The notes below the pieces were generated by a model, which was not told the DNA's origin, did not search any database, and was given only the letters and a program-made list of their open reading frames with translations. Position numbers and translations under genes: made by a program. Of a DNA stretch of 64,000 bases, positions 35,301-46,978 are shown piece by piece. The stretch covers positions 167,669,400 to 167,733,399 of the forward strand of contig CM041083.1 of assembly GCA_023079485.1 (NCBI GenBank). Direction: 5' to 3'. Source of the stretch: Archilochus colubris (Eukaryota > Chordata > Aves > Apodiformes > Trochilidae). Every line of letters starts with the position of its first letter. The stretch's first letter is position 1.

Positions 35301-36263
35301 ATTTTCCTCAAGTGAGCACATGCATGAATGTAATAGCTGGACAAAGCCCTAACAGACTTTTCTCATCTCTGACTCCTCTCCTTAGTGTGTTTCAGCATAA
35401 AACTGATTTTGGATCAGTGGCTTTGATTTTGAACTGTATCTAAGATAGAAATTTAAGTGTAGACTTCTCCAAACAGCTCAGGAATAAGTCTGAAATGAAT
35501 AATCTTTCTGGAATGAAAATTAACAGATTTTTGACAACATACTCAGATGAGCCTTCACAGACCAGGCAATAACTGAAGATAAATAATAAAGGAAAATATT
35601 ATGTGAATATGCACGTAGCCCACAGTTGGTGGGGTTTTCAGTCCCTCCAGAGTGACTGGACTACAAATCTTTTTTTTAATCTAATCTAGCCTTTGAGCTA
35701 GGAAATCTAGGTCATTTAGTTCAGGCAATAAGGACTCAGCTTTTACATACAGAGGTCCAGCTGCTCCTCCCCAAGAGACATCTATCACATTTGTTAAATT
35801 TTAAATACAAGTTCAGTTATATTCAGATGTATGCTGTGTCCAAACACCAAGGGGTTTTGTGCAAACAGGTTTTATATAAAAGGCACTATTTTTAAGAATT
35901 ATTAAACAACTGATTAAAATTAATGTTGTGAAGTCCTCCTGCTGACTTTTTAACATCATCCAAGTAACATTTGGATGATTAATTCTCTATTCCTGTAGAA
36001 TTCTCATTGATTTAAGAGTTTCTTACCTAGACAGTTTGTAAAGTTATTTTTACTCACACTAATTCAAAGGAAAAGGTGGAGGAAAAGAATAAGATGAGGG
36101 GAGATTGTTAATAAAGAATAGAGAAGCCAGCTCTTGAGATAACAGGAAGATGAAAGTGTGATATTCAGGTACTGGAGTCTGAGAAGGAAGAAGACTGATA
36201 GCATAAAAGGTAATAGCCCCATTCCTTGAGTCATGCAAAAGCACTTAGCTCAGTTTCTTGGAA
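32395..36263. other. AT-rich unassigned DNA
   Basis: No gene recognised. (AT)11 lies at 32650-32671, (TTTA)-type repeats at 33520-33555 and an A/AG tract at 35035-35065. The stretch 34370-34900 has an unusually even, non-repetitive composition with several TAATT/ATTA words and is flagged as a possible conserved non-coding element. Confidence 0.5.
32650..32671. repeat. (AT)11 microsatellite
   Basis: Perfect dinucleotide run. Confidence 0.95.
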
Positions 36264-36325
36264 GACAGGGGCAGTGGTGCATGCCTGTAGTCAAACGTCT
36301 TACCTGGGGTCAAGATCTGAGGAGC
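36264..36325 (+). pseudogene. 7SL (SRP) RNA-like 5' domain fragment
   Basis: 36264-36292 matches the first 29 bases of vertebrate 7SL RNA at 23 positions, with the diagnostic GTGGTGCATGCCTGTAGTC (7SL: GTGGCGCGTGCCTGTAGTC). Four of the six differences are transitions, two of them at CpG sites. Weaker similarity continues to about 36325 (GTCTTACCTGGGGTC, ATCTGAGGAGCAG against CAGCTACTCGGGAGGC, CTGGAGGATCG). The rest of the 300-nt RNA is absent. It is best read as a truncated SRP RNA retro-pseudogene. A chance match of this length and register seems unlikely but cannot be excluded without alignment. Confidence 0.45.
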
Positions 36326-36470
36326 AGACATGGGAGAACATGAAATGTTTGCTTACATTTGTCATGGTCCAGAAGTTTTTTTTGTGTGTGAGGAAATATC
36401 AGCCACTGTGCATATACGTCCCACAGACTGCAAAAGTAACCAACTTAATGGTTTAAACAAATTACAGTGG

Positions 36471-36476
36471 TTTATT
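36471..36476 (-). promoter_or_regulatory. LTR polyadenylation signal
   Basis: TTTATT on the plus strand is AATAAA on the minus strand, about 110 bases before the LTR 3' end, in the expected order after the TATA box. Confidence 0.5.
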
Positions 36477-36776
36477 TCAGGGAAAATAACACCATGATGA
36501 AAAAGACTAATAGTGGGGAGAAATGCAGAGAAAGAAGGTCTTTAAACAATTTAATAACCCCCAGGAAAGAGCTTTTAAGAAAAGAAAATGAGGAGAAAAG
36601 GAAAAGCTTACTGATTCTTTCACCCCCCGAAGTTCCTAGAGAATCTCTGCCTCACCGCCAGGGTCACTATCTCTTTGAAGCAGATAGTGGTGATGCTGCT
36701 GCTGTCCTTTGCTCCTTGTCTCTTCTCCTTGTCACTGCTGTCATGGATGATGGTTTTTCCTTCTTTGTCCTCTGGA

Positions 36777-36784
36777 TTTTTATA
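36777..36784 (-). promoter_or_regulatory. LTR TATA box
   Basis: TTTTTATA on the plus strand reads TATAAAAA on the minus strand, about 325 bases from the LTR 5' end and about 300 bases upstream of the AATAAA signal. Confidence 0.45.
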
Positions 36785-37109
36785 GTAAAAAAATTTCTTC
36801 TTCTCATCAATTATTACCAGAGATTGCAAATTGATAACTGCAGTCCTTTCCTTTGGTATTTAGGTTTTCCCTGAATTCTTTAGTTCTTGTATTTGTAGCA
36901 ATTTGCGTTACCTGTATGGCAACTCTACCAGGAGCCATTCTGATTAGCATTTTATCTTTTTAGTCCTGTCAAAAGAGAGGTGTCTGTTGATGGAATTAAC
37001 TTTGATACATTTTGAAGAGTGTAAACAGCAAATGGCACCGGCTTGGATGAAATTTTGCTGATTCAATAGACAATTTTCTTATTTTCAATGCAGTGCCATC
37101 TCCATGACA

Positions 37110-37962
37110 TTACATTTCACCCGGTGGCTCTTGAGTCATCATGCATATCCCATTTTGTGTGGTTATGTTGTATTTGTATTACATGGTTTTTGGAATCTGT
37201 GCTCTTTGGCAGGTCATCTCCGTCTCCAAGATTTCCCACTGAGGAAGCAACTGGGACCTGGCAGCATTACTGGCTCAAAGGTGTGGAACTTTCCACTGAG
37301 CCATGCAGCTCCTCTAGTGTATGTCCAGGTTCTTTCCTGGCCCAAAATTCAATAAATTTAACATGGGGAGAGGGGGAAACAGTCCATTTACCACACATTT
37401 ACAACAATATTGGGTTAAGAGAAATGGAATTTTTACCTTTTCTTTTTGGTTTATTTTCGTTATATAAAAAGTTTTAGAGACTTTTAATCAATATGAATGA
37501 AAATTGTTTGGTAAAGCTGAAGGATACTGAAGCTAATTTAGAAAGACGCAAAACACTGTCTTAGAGAAGGTGATCTTGAGGTAGAAAGAAGAAGGAAGAT
37601 ACCACAGATATCAGTGAGAACTTTTGGTTGTTTATTAAGAAAATGGATTAGTTTTTCATCTATTCAGGAGATTGGAAAAGTGTGCTACATGGTTAAGAAC
37701 TGGTGGAAACACCCGAGAAATCATGAACCAAATTTTCAACTAGAAAACATTGCAATGACAAATTATCTTAATAATTAATTATGATGCTTTCAGATAAAAC
37801 CTGCTGAAGAAGACTGAAGACAGGGTAATGGAGGTTGGGAAATAGGAAGAGAACTGGAGATGAGGAAGTTGTGAAGGCAATATCTCATCCTGGTAATAAT
37901 ACTCATTAAGAGAAGAGTTGATGCATGAGGAAACAATAGAAGATAGAGAGTATCAGTAAAAG
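37110..37962. other. Unassigned spacer
   Basis: No gene recognised. An overlapping pair of frames at 37088-37477 contains no known domain. A purine run, GGGGAGAGGGGGAAA near 37365, recalls a polypurine tract but no LTR follows it. Confidence 0.45.
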
Positions 37963-38605
37963 GAAAAGGACCTGGGGATTCTGGTTGAAACCCAGATGAA
38001 TATGAGACAGCAATGTGGTTAGTGGCATCCTGGCTTGTATCAGAAATTGTTTCCAGCTAGTACTAGTCATTGTTCTCCTGAATCAGCACTGATGAGACCA
38101 TTCCTCAAATACTGTTTACAGTTTTGTGGCCCTCACTACAAGAAAGATGAGGTGCTGGAGTATATCCATAGAAGGGCAACAAAGCTGGTAGAGGGTCTGG
38201 AGAACAAGTCCTGTGAGAGGTGCCGGAGTGAACTGGGTTTGTTTAACCTGAAGAAACAGAGGCTGAGGGAAGACCTTATTGCTCTCTACAACCACTTGAA
38301 AGGAGGTTGTAGTGAGGTGGGGGTCAATCTCTTTTCCCAAGTATTAAGTGACAAGAGGAAACAGCTTCATGTTGCACCAAAAAGAGGTTTAGATTGAATA
38401 TTAGGAAAAATGTCTTTACTGAAAAATTGTCAGGCACTGGAGCAGTCTGTCCTGGAAAGTTGTTGAGTAACCATCCCTGGAGGTATTTGAGACATGTAGG
38501 TGTGGTGCTGGGGGACATTGTTTAATGGTGGACTTGGCAGTTTTAGTTTTACAATTGGACTTGATGTTAAAGGTCTTTTCCAACCTGAATATTTCTGTAA
38601 TTACA
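37963..38605 (+). mobile_element. CR1 LINE, old plus-strand copy
   Basis: It begins at AAAGGACCTGGGGATTCTGG and shows [41 protein letters not shown] and [28 protein letters not shown]. These are CR1 ORF2 C-terminal segments in the frame 38035-38397, followed by a frameshifted C-terminus. The 3' UTR shows GACTTGATGTTAAAGGTC and TTTCCAACCTGAAT, with a decayed ATTTCTGTAATTAC tail. A deletion near 38015 removes the [10 protein letters not shown] region. It is clearly older than the 16.8-kb copy. Confidence 0.9.
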
Positions 38606-41600
38606 CGTTGTTCACCAGGAAGAAAGCAAACACCACCATTGCTGAGATCCTCAGAAATGCTAACAAGATAGAGAAGGTGGTCAGAAAGAAATTATCAGCT
38701 CTGTTTTAATCTAAGCTTAGAAAACTGAAAGGAAGAACTCACAACAATAATACATATTCTAGTACAAAGGCATAGTAGAGTGCCAGAGTGGTTTTGATGA
38801 GGAAACACAAAAGTTGTCCATAATTATATGGAGATACAAATAAGGAAAGTACGAGATAGTCCACCAGACAATGCCGGAATAAGAAAGAAATGGGTAGGAA
38901 TGTCAATTGTTAGCATGAAAATCAGAAGTCTGATAGCTTGATTATGGGAGCTTGTTTCTCCATATGAAAAGGTGTAGGGTTAATGAGTTGGGATTTGTTT
39001 AGAAATCTTGCTTGTTCAGAATCCAGATAGATGAGAAAAGAGAAGTATGAAATGGCCATGTTGGGGATGTACAAAATCAGTATGAAGAAAAATAAAAATC
39101 CCTGTTGTCAGTCATCTGAAATGATATTTAAGGGAACAGAAAAAAGGTCAAGACTAAAGTAACTGTATTTTTAATCAGGACATGTGTAAAATAGTTTTAC
39201 AAACTAATTAATATTATAATTGTGTGGAGGCAGTTGACTCCAGTCAATGACTCCATTCCAATTCACCAACTTCAACTGGTTTACTTAATGCCGGTAATGA
39301 TACTTCAGAGAAAAGTCAATAATGGAAGGGAATTGTACAAGTTCTAAATGAAAAAATTAAAAAAAAAAATCATTGATCCAATAGTTCAAAATTTAAGTGT
39401 TGAAGTACAGGTGAAATTTCATCTTAAAAATCTTTAAGGTTAAATTGGGAATATGAAAAACAGTGGACTTACTGCAGAACATCTGTGAAAGAGGAGGTTA
39501 GATAATTTTTTTAATTTCCAGTAGTTACTGAGGAAATACAGGGTAAGAACTTTGAAAAAGAGGACAAAAATCTAAACTACAAAATGATGAACTATCACCA
39601 TCTTTCCATTACGGTCAAGAGCTGACTGCAGCTCATTAGGATGTAATTGTTTTTTTGGGTTCAGGTTCACCTTAGGTGACGCGATGCCCAATCTTTTCCC
39701 ATTTTGAAATAATGATTTTTAAACCTTTTTTTTAATTTAACAAGATCATCAAAGGTAAGCTGGACATAGCATAAGCTATTTATTTAATGCTCTGAAATCA
39801 AAAGAAATTAACTGCAGCAACCACTGCCATTATATTTGCAGTATCTGTGATTTTTCTAAGGGCTGAAGAGCTGTGTCAAATAACTGATTATTTTTCTTAA
39901 TTGAAAAACTGAATAATGGAGGTTGTTCTGGTCCATTTTTCATAATTAGCAGCAAGCTAATAAGAAAAGCAATGATTTCCAGGCAACCCTCAATGCAAAG
40001 CTGAATTCTGTGGATATATTTGTGTATTTTGGGAAAGATACAGTTCCATCTTTTGGTTGTGGAAATTTTCTTAAGCTTTGTGCACTTCTGTAAATATTAA
40101 ATATTAGTGCCTAGTAATCAAAGAATAGTACCTAACCCTGATGGAGAAACGTGTGAAGAGTTCATTTAAGGTAAACATCTCAAGACAAAAGAATGTGCAA
40201 TGGTTTAAGAGATACAACTTGCCATTCTTTTCAAGATGTCCATGAGAGTCCCAGGGTAGGGCCTGATACCACTTTCTGAAATTCCTGTTCTGTCACAATC
40301 AGCTCTGTCTGCAGGAAGGTGACAGGAGTTAAAAGTCTAAAGATGCTTGCATTTTTGTGAGCAGGATGGGAGGAGGGAAAAATACTTCACCTCTATTTTC
40401 TATACACATTGAGTGTATTTACACATGTATAAATGTGAGGAAATTTTTGATGTTGTTTAAGAATGCCTAGTTTTTTGGGGTTTTTTAATTGAATTATATT
40501 TTTTTTCCCTAAGAAAATTAAGATAATTTCGAAAGGTACAGTTTTGCTTTTGTTAGTAGTTATGACCATATTAATTGTTTGGGAACATGGCATCACAGTT
40601 TTATCTAGTGAGGCTCCACTGAAGCCAGCAGAGCTTTTATTATTGTTTATCATTGTCAGTGGAGAACAGCTGAGGCTATGTGAGACATAAACTAATTGCT
40701 ACTTAGGGGTATGTCAGGCAAGAACTGGGACCTTGCAGGCATTCCATCTGTCACAGAGCACTTGAATAAAGATTAAACTCATGGTTCTACAAACTTTGGT
40801 TTTTATTCGAAGAAATCTATACCAGAATAAATGTTAAATTTTTATTTATATGAGTAAGTCAGCGATCCAGAATCAAAGTACACCTCAGACTGTTTGTACA
40901 GTCTATGTGTAGGGTGTCCAAAGGAAGAAAATATTTTCATGTGAACAATGTAAATACTTGAAACTAAGATATACATTTAATAGCACTTTGGGGTCATTTG
41001 CCACACTCAAGTTCAAAGAATATGATTAAAAATGTGTGTTATAACATTTGAACGATTAAAGAAAACAGTGACTTATTGCCTTGATGTCTTTCTTTTTTCT
41101 TTTTCATTATTTTCCATTAATAACTTTACAACTTACTGTTTTTACCTCAGGTTTCATCCCAGCTACATAAAGTTTTCCTTCTGTACAGAATAATTTCTTT
41201 AGAATGTTATCTTATGTTTCTTTACTATATATACTATATATTCCATATATTCTCTATTCATAATTAGAGTTTGGAAAGCTAACCTTTTTTATAATAAATA
41301 CAGTATGTCAAAGGAATGATATATGAGTCAACTTAAAAATAATGAATAATTATGAATGATTCTAATGATTCCTTAATGTTAGTTGCACTCTGCTAATTTA
41401 TTATGACAATTAATTTTGTACATGATACATGTACAGGTGCTGCGAATAATTTAAAAAAAATCTTCCTTTCCTAACTCTCTTGATAATTTTGCAAATTTAG
41501 AATTAATACTGGCAACTTTCATAGTAATTTTTACTTTAATAAAAATCACTCTTACAACCACTTAACACCTGGAGAACAGCTTCACATTAATAATATTTAT

Positions 41601-42716
41601 GGTTATATCCATTAATTATATTTAGAAATCTTTCTGTGGATAAACTTACTGCTTTGATGATCTTAAGTTAACAAAATCATAACTTGTCTCATTTCCTACA
41701 TAAATTATATGTCATAATCTGACTTATGGAGAACCTGCTGAACATCTTGAGGACCCATCATCAGGGTTGTTTTCAAATGGAATAGGAACTGGTACACAGA
41801 ACGGCTTTATGTGGGAACATATCCCATGTTGCTGTTTCATGAAGAGTGTTATGTGCTTGTTTAAAATGAGGTCAAATAGCTAATTCTCTGCAGCTAAGAT
41901 TCATCAGTGTTGCTTACAACAGCAACACCCATTAGGTCACCTAGAAAGAAAGAAGGATACAACTCTAATTTTAATTGAGCTTAGAGAAAATAGTTGTTGC
42001 ATGCGCTACTCAGATAGTGTTTTCTGTTCTTTCAATCAAAAAGAAATAAACTTTATATGTATTTACTATCATGTGTTCACTGAAATTACTAAGCGTGTAG
42101 CTGTTAACCACACAAAGTGTACCTATTGTTACAATACATAATGTAACATAAGCCTGTACCTATATAGTCCACCTGTACCTATGTATAGTCTTTTGGGGTA
42201 TATACTATTCTACATATCTTGACTTGTAACAAAAGTTTCTTCAGAGGTGGGATTCTTTTTCAAAATGACTTGGCAACTGACACTTTCCACACTCCATCTT
42301 ACTTATCTACTATGCCCATAGCAATTAACATGAATTCAATAGTTATCTAGATTAAGATAGATAAAAAACTTTATTCACACATGGTAGTTGAAGTGTCTGT
42401 CTCCCATTCATTCTGTATATTTTGTAGCTGTTCAGGAGTCATCAAGCTTCTCACCTGGCTTTGTGGGTATATTTTGTCCAAAACCTGTTTTGGCTCATTT
42501 CTTTGCCAATTTTCTAAATCCTTTCTTCATCACTCCCCCAAAAATCCCTTCTAGTATAGCAGAACTGAGACTAATAAGATATGCATAGTGCTATATTAAG
42601 GCTCTTGAAACAGGAAAGGACTTTCTCTCAGCTCCTGCTTTGTAGCTCATCTTGGCTTTCTTTTTAGGGGAGAGAGAAAGGCTGATTTTGGTTTGCTATT
42701 GTTTGTTTGTTGTTTT
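38606..42716. other. AT-rich unassigned DNA
   Basis: Four kilobases without a recognised gene or transposon. The part at 39830-39990 is a possible conserved non-coding stretch (CATAATTAGCAGCAAGCTAATAAG) on appearance only. T-rich low complexity lies at 40470-40508. Confidence 0.5.
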
Positions 42717-42772
42717 GATCCTCAGAGGTCCCTTCCAACCCCTTACCATTCTGTGATTCTGTGATGATTCTA
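42717..42772 (+). mobile_element. CR1 3' tail fragment
   Basis: ATCCTCAGAGGTCCCTTCCAACCCC, then TACCATTCTGTGATTCTGTGATGATTC. Only the last 55 bases of a CR1 3' UTR remain, a very short 5'-truncated insertion or a deletion remnant. Confidence 0.85.
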
Positions 42773-45221
42773 CTGCTCAGTGAAGCACCTGACTTAAACA
42801 CTATTGACCTAAGTAAACATATTCTCACAGTGTAGCAACAGTTTAGCTGCATAGATCAGAGCTTATTAGCTTAAAAATAACATTCAATACTACTTGTGCA
42901 CTACAGTGTAGATGGTCCTGCTGTTACAGGGTGCCAGCTCATCTGTCCAAATTGCACCCAAAGAACCATTGCTGTAGAGTTTAAGCTATATAGACTATCC
43001 AGAAAGAGACTGTTTGTTTTCCTTCCCCCTATAGAGGTGCCTATAACAACATGGTATTAAATTTTCACTGAAGTACATAACAGAAATTAATAAGAAAATG
43101 TCCACATATACCATTTTTTATTTTAAGATATTAATGCTGTTTATTATAACTTTTATTAAATGGCAAGTCATTGATTTAACTTTGTATTATAAAAGATCTG
43201 GTTATATTCTTGAACTTTTAATAGATAAGCCCACCCTAAAAAAAAAGCAGCATTCTTAGTCATCACTGTACCTTGGATATCTTTGAATAAATATTCTTTA
43301 ACTGACAGAAGGAAGCAGAAGAAGTGAAATCTGTTCTGCCTTACTTATCATCAACAACTTGATTATAGGTTTAAAATCAAAGAGAGACTTGAATGTGATT
43401 TTCATATTTATGTTTGTGTTTGACTTTGAGCTTTGTTATAGAAGTCACTGTGAGAGAAGAAATAGGGTGTATCACAAAGATTAAAGTTACTCTTTTGATT
43501 TAAAAATATTCACATGAACTAAGACGATAAACTTGTTACTTCTTGTTTTTGTTTTATTTTGTTGTTTTTTGTTTGATTTTATTTTTTAATCTGAAAAGGT
43601 AGTAATACAATGCTGGAATAACATAAGCTTTAACAAACACATTCACATTCCCTCTCTGATTTGATAGTTAATAAGGGAGAAGGGTAGGAAACATATGATG
43701 TCACATTCAACATAATATTTTAAATGAGGCAAGTGACAGCAGATTGTGCTATTGTGTGAGTTCAGAACATGCCGGTGGACTAAATTTTTACCCTTATTTC
43801 CCCATAATTTTAATGGCTACACCAGCAGAATGATACTTTAAAAAAAATATTATTTATCGGAATAATACAAAGCATTGTCTGATATTGAATACTCTTTGAC
43901 ACTAAGGCTAGTTTTGAAAAAGAAGACAAAATTAATCTTGGAAATAGTAGAAAGATCACTCTGAAATGGAAGGCTGGTATCAAAGATATATTATATTTGC
44001 TTGGGTTTTTTTTCCAGAAATGCATTCCTGTCTTATGTCTTATTACACATATATATTAATTTTAATTTTATAATAGAATAATAAAAGTAGAAAAAATCAG
44101 AAATAATAAATATTTAATTATGTAATCAAAACATCAGTTTCAGGAGGGAAATCAAGTCAGTGGAACAACAGTGGAGTTCTTTGTGTTTTGAATGCTTAGA
44201 ATTGTTAAGTCTTTCCAAATTAGATGATTTTTAGAAAAGAGGTTGTTCCTTAATTCAGTTGTTTTCAGCTGAACAGGAAATATTTTCCGAACACAGGCTG
44301 CAGCAGTGGGATTTATTTGGTTATGAGGTTATGTGCCTTCATTTCCCTGTATCACCCTTTGAAGAAATATTATTTGAAGATTTACAGTTGTTTTCCCTAT
44401 TAGGTTTAGTTTGCCTACACTGAGAAATACATCAGTTGTAAGGGTTTAACACATGTTTTTATACAGAAATACATTCAGCAGATAATTAGATAGAATTTGG
44501 CAAGAATATCTGCTTTAAAGCTAGGCTATTAGGACTGCAAGCTTTCATTTGGTTTAACTGCATCACTGCTACTATAAAAGGTCAGAGTGGAGCAAAACAT
44601 TTCTTCTATTGCTCCATATTCCTGACACATTATTCCATTAAAAAGCTGGTATGCAGGAGAGTGCCTTTTTTCCATTACAGAGCAGATCTGTTGAATGACA
44701 TAGATTACAGCTAGCAAAATGCAATGATTCCTCCAGTACCTATTACTGTCGATGGACTACGACTGAAAGTATAAATTAAAAAAAGGAAAGTATTGAAGGA
44801 GTTAAGGATATTAATAAAGGTAATATAATACATTTTTTTTATTGTGGTAAAGTAGCATCTATTATCTAAACATTTGTTCTTTGGATTGTATTTTCAAATG
44901 TCATTATAAATATAAAAATCAATTCTCATAGTTTAATCAATCAAAGCAAATATGCTTTAGAAACATCTAACCATCAACAGCTGTTGTGAAAAGCACAACA
45001 AAATGAGAAAACACTGTAAAACCATAAAAGACACCAATGCCCACAATGAAAGCTTGAAGAGCCTTTCACTTCACTGTAATAGCGTATCTAACATTTTAGT
45101 GCTAATTGGATTCTGCACACAAGAGTGTTTCAATTTTACAGCTTAGCAGTATACAGAAACAGTAGTTCTGCAAGATATTTGTGACCTATTAGGTCTTTTT
45201 ATTAAATTGCTTTCATTCCAT
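42773..45221. other. AT-rich unassigned DNA
   Basis: No gene or known element recognised. T-rich low complexity at 43540-43590. Confidence 0.5.
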
Positions 45222-46978
45222 CATAGAATCATGGAATGTCTAGGGTTGGAAGGAACCTTAAAGATCATCAAGTTCCAAACCCTCTGCATGGCCAGGGACA
45301 CCTCCCACTGGATGAGGTTGACTAAAGCCCCATCCAGCCTGGCCTGGAACACTTACAGAGAGAGGCAGCCACAGCTTCCTTGGGCAACCTGTTCCAGTGT
45401 CTCACCACACTTAAATGAAAGAATTTATTCTTGATGTCTAACCTAAATCTCCTCTCTTCAAGTTTGAAACCATTTCCCCTTGTCCCTTTCACTACACACC
45501 CTTGTAAAAACACCTACCTCAGCTTTCTTGTAGGCCCCTTTCAAATATTGGAAGGCTGCTATAGGGTCACCTCAGATCCTCCTTTTCTCCAGGATGAACA
45601 ACCCCAATGTCTATAGCCTGTATTCACAGGGAAGGTGCTCCAGCCCTCTGATCATTTGTCGCTGACAAAGATGTTAAACAGCACTGGTCCAAGTACTGAC
45701 CCTAGAGGAACACCACTCGTCACATATCTCTGTTTGGACGCTGAGCCACTGATCATAACTCTTCGGGTGTGACCAACCAGCCAGTTCCTTATTCAATGAG
45801 TGGTCCATCCATCATTCCAGTTTAGAGATCAGAATGTCATGCAGGAGGGTGTTGAATGCTTTGCAAAGGTTCAGGTAGATGACATTTGTTGCTCTGCCTT
45901 TGTCCACTGAGGCTGTGAAACACTGTAAAAGGCCACCAGATTTGTCAGGCAGGACTTGCCCTTAGTGCAACCATGTTGGTTTTCACCAATCACCCCTTTG
46001 TTATCTGCTTGATTTAGCAAACCATTCAGGAGGCAATGCTCCATGATCTTGCCTTGGCTCTGAGTCTTCTTTTTTCCCGTTTTTTGAAAGAGGGGCTTAT
46101 GTTTACTGTTTTCCAGTCAGCAGGATCTTTACCAGACTGCCATGACTTTTCAAATATGATGGATAGTGGCTTTGCAACTTCATCCACCAGTTCTTTGAGG
46201 AGCCATGTGTGAATTCCATCAGATCCCATGGACTTGTTCACCTTCAGGTTCTTTTGGTGGTCTCAAATGCTTTTCATCTACATTGGGAGGATCTTCCTAG
46301 TCTCTGCCTTTTGCTTCTGTAACAAGGAGCGTGTGACCAGAGTCCTTGCTAGCGAAGAGAGAGGCAAAGTAGTCAGTAGTATCTCAGCCTTTCCTACATC
46401 TTGTGTAGTCAGCTCTCCTGTTTTCTTCTGGAGTGGGCCCACATTTTCCCTGCTCTTCCTCTTATCATTGACACACCTGTAGAATTTTTTTCTGTTGTCC
46501 TTAACTCCCCCCTTGCCAGATCCAATTCGCTCTGTGCTTTCCTAACCTGATTTCTTGCTTCTCTGACCACTTCTCTGTACTTCTCTCAGGTTATCTGTCC
46601 TTGCTTTCACCCTCTGTAAACTTTGTTTTTACCTCTAAGTCCAGGAGCTCTTTACTCATCCATGCCAGCCTCCTGGCACTCCTGTCTGCCTTCCTCTTCA
46701 TTGGGACACATTGGTCTTGGTCATGCAGGAGGTGATCTTTGCATATGAACCAGGTTTCTTGGGCTTCTCTCCCATGCAGGTCTTTCCCTCATTCTAACCT
46801 AATAAAGAGATCATTGAAGAAACTGAAATCTATTCTTTTAAAATCAAGTGCCATCAATTTACTTTCCACTTTCCTTGCTGCCTTAAGGATCTTGAATTGT
46901 TCAGTGTCATGGCCACTGCAGCCTAGTCTCCCATTAATTTTTGCATCATTAACCAGCCCAGGATCTGTCTTAGAATAA
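45222..46978 (-). mobile_element. Long CR1 LINE with internal deletion
   Basis: Minus-strand CR1, the longest in the window at 1.76 kb. Its 3' end is at 45222 (CATAGAATCATGGAATGTCTAGGGTTGGAAGG). Going 5' in the element come the C-terminal coding region to about 45655, then a sudden jump to the CTGACAAAGATGTTAAACAGCACTGGTCC region. The catalytic FADD part and several hundred bases around it are therefore deleted. Beyond are the reverse-transcriptase N-terminal half (minus frame 46241-46026: MGSDGIHTWLLKELVDEVAKP, then [19 protein letters not shown]) and, near 46908-46923, the end of the endonuclease domain. There the family SDH motif reads S-G-H in a GCSGHDTEQFKIL context. Many stops and indels; dead element. 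Confidence 0.9.

Larger units (their letters stand above)
36360..37109 (-). mobile_element. Solo LTR with matching termini and TSD
   Basis: A 750-bp element bounded by TGTCATGG (36360-36367) and CCATGACA (37102-37109), perfect 8-bp inverted termini. It is flanked by a perfect 7-bp direct repeat TTACATT at 36353-36359 and 37110-37116. Read on the minus strand it has LTR anatomy: about 325 bp of U3, a TATAAAAA box at 36777-36784, roughly 300 bp to an AATAAA signal at 36471-36476, then about 110 bp to the end. No internal retroviral sequence adjoins, so it is a solo LTR formed by LTR recombination. Seven bases is longer than the usual 4-6 bp ERV duplication, so one or two bases may be coincidental. 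The 135-codon plus-strand frame across it is not a gene. It is unlike the other LTRs here. Confidence 0.7.

Noticed and set aside
36467..36874. 135-codon plus-strand frame
   Set aside because: It runs antisense through the solo LTR's R/U3 region.
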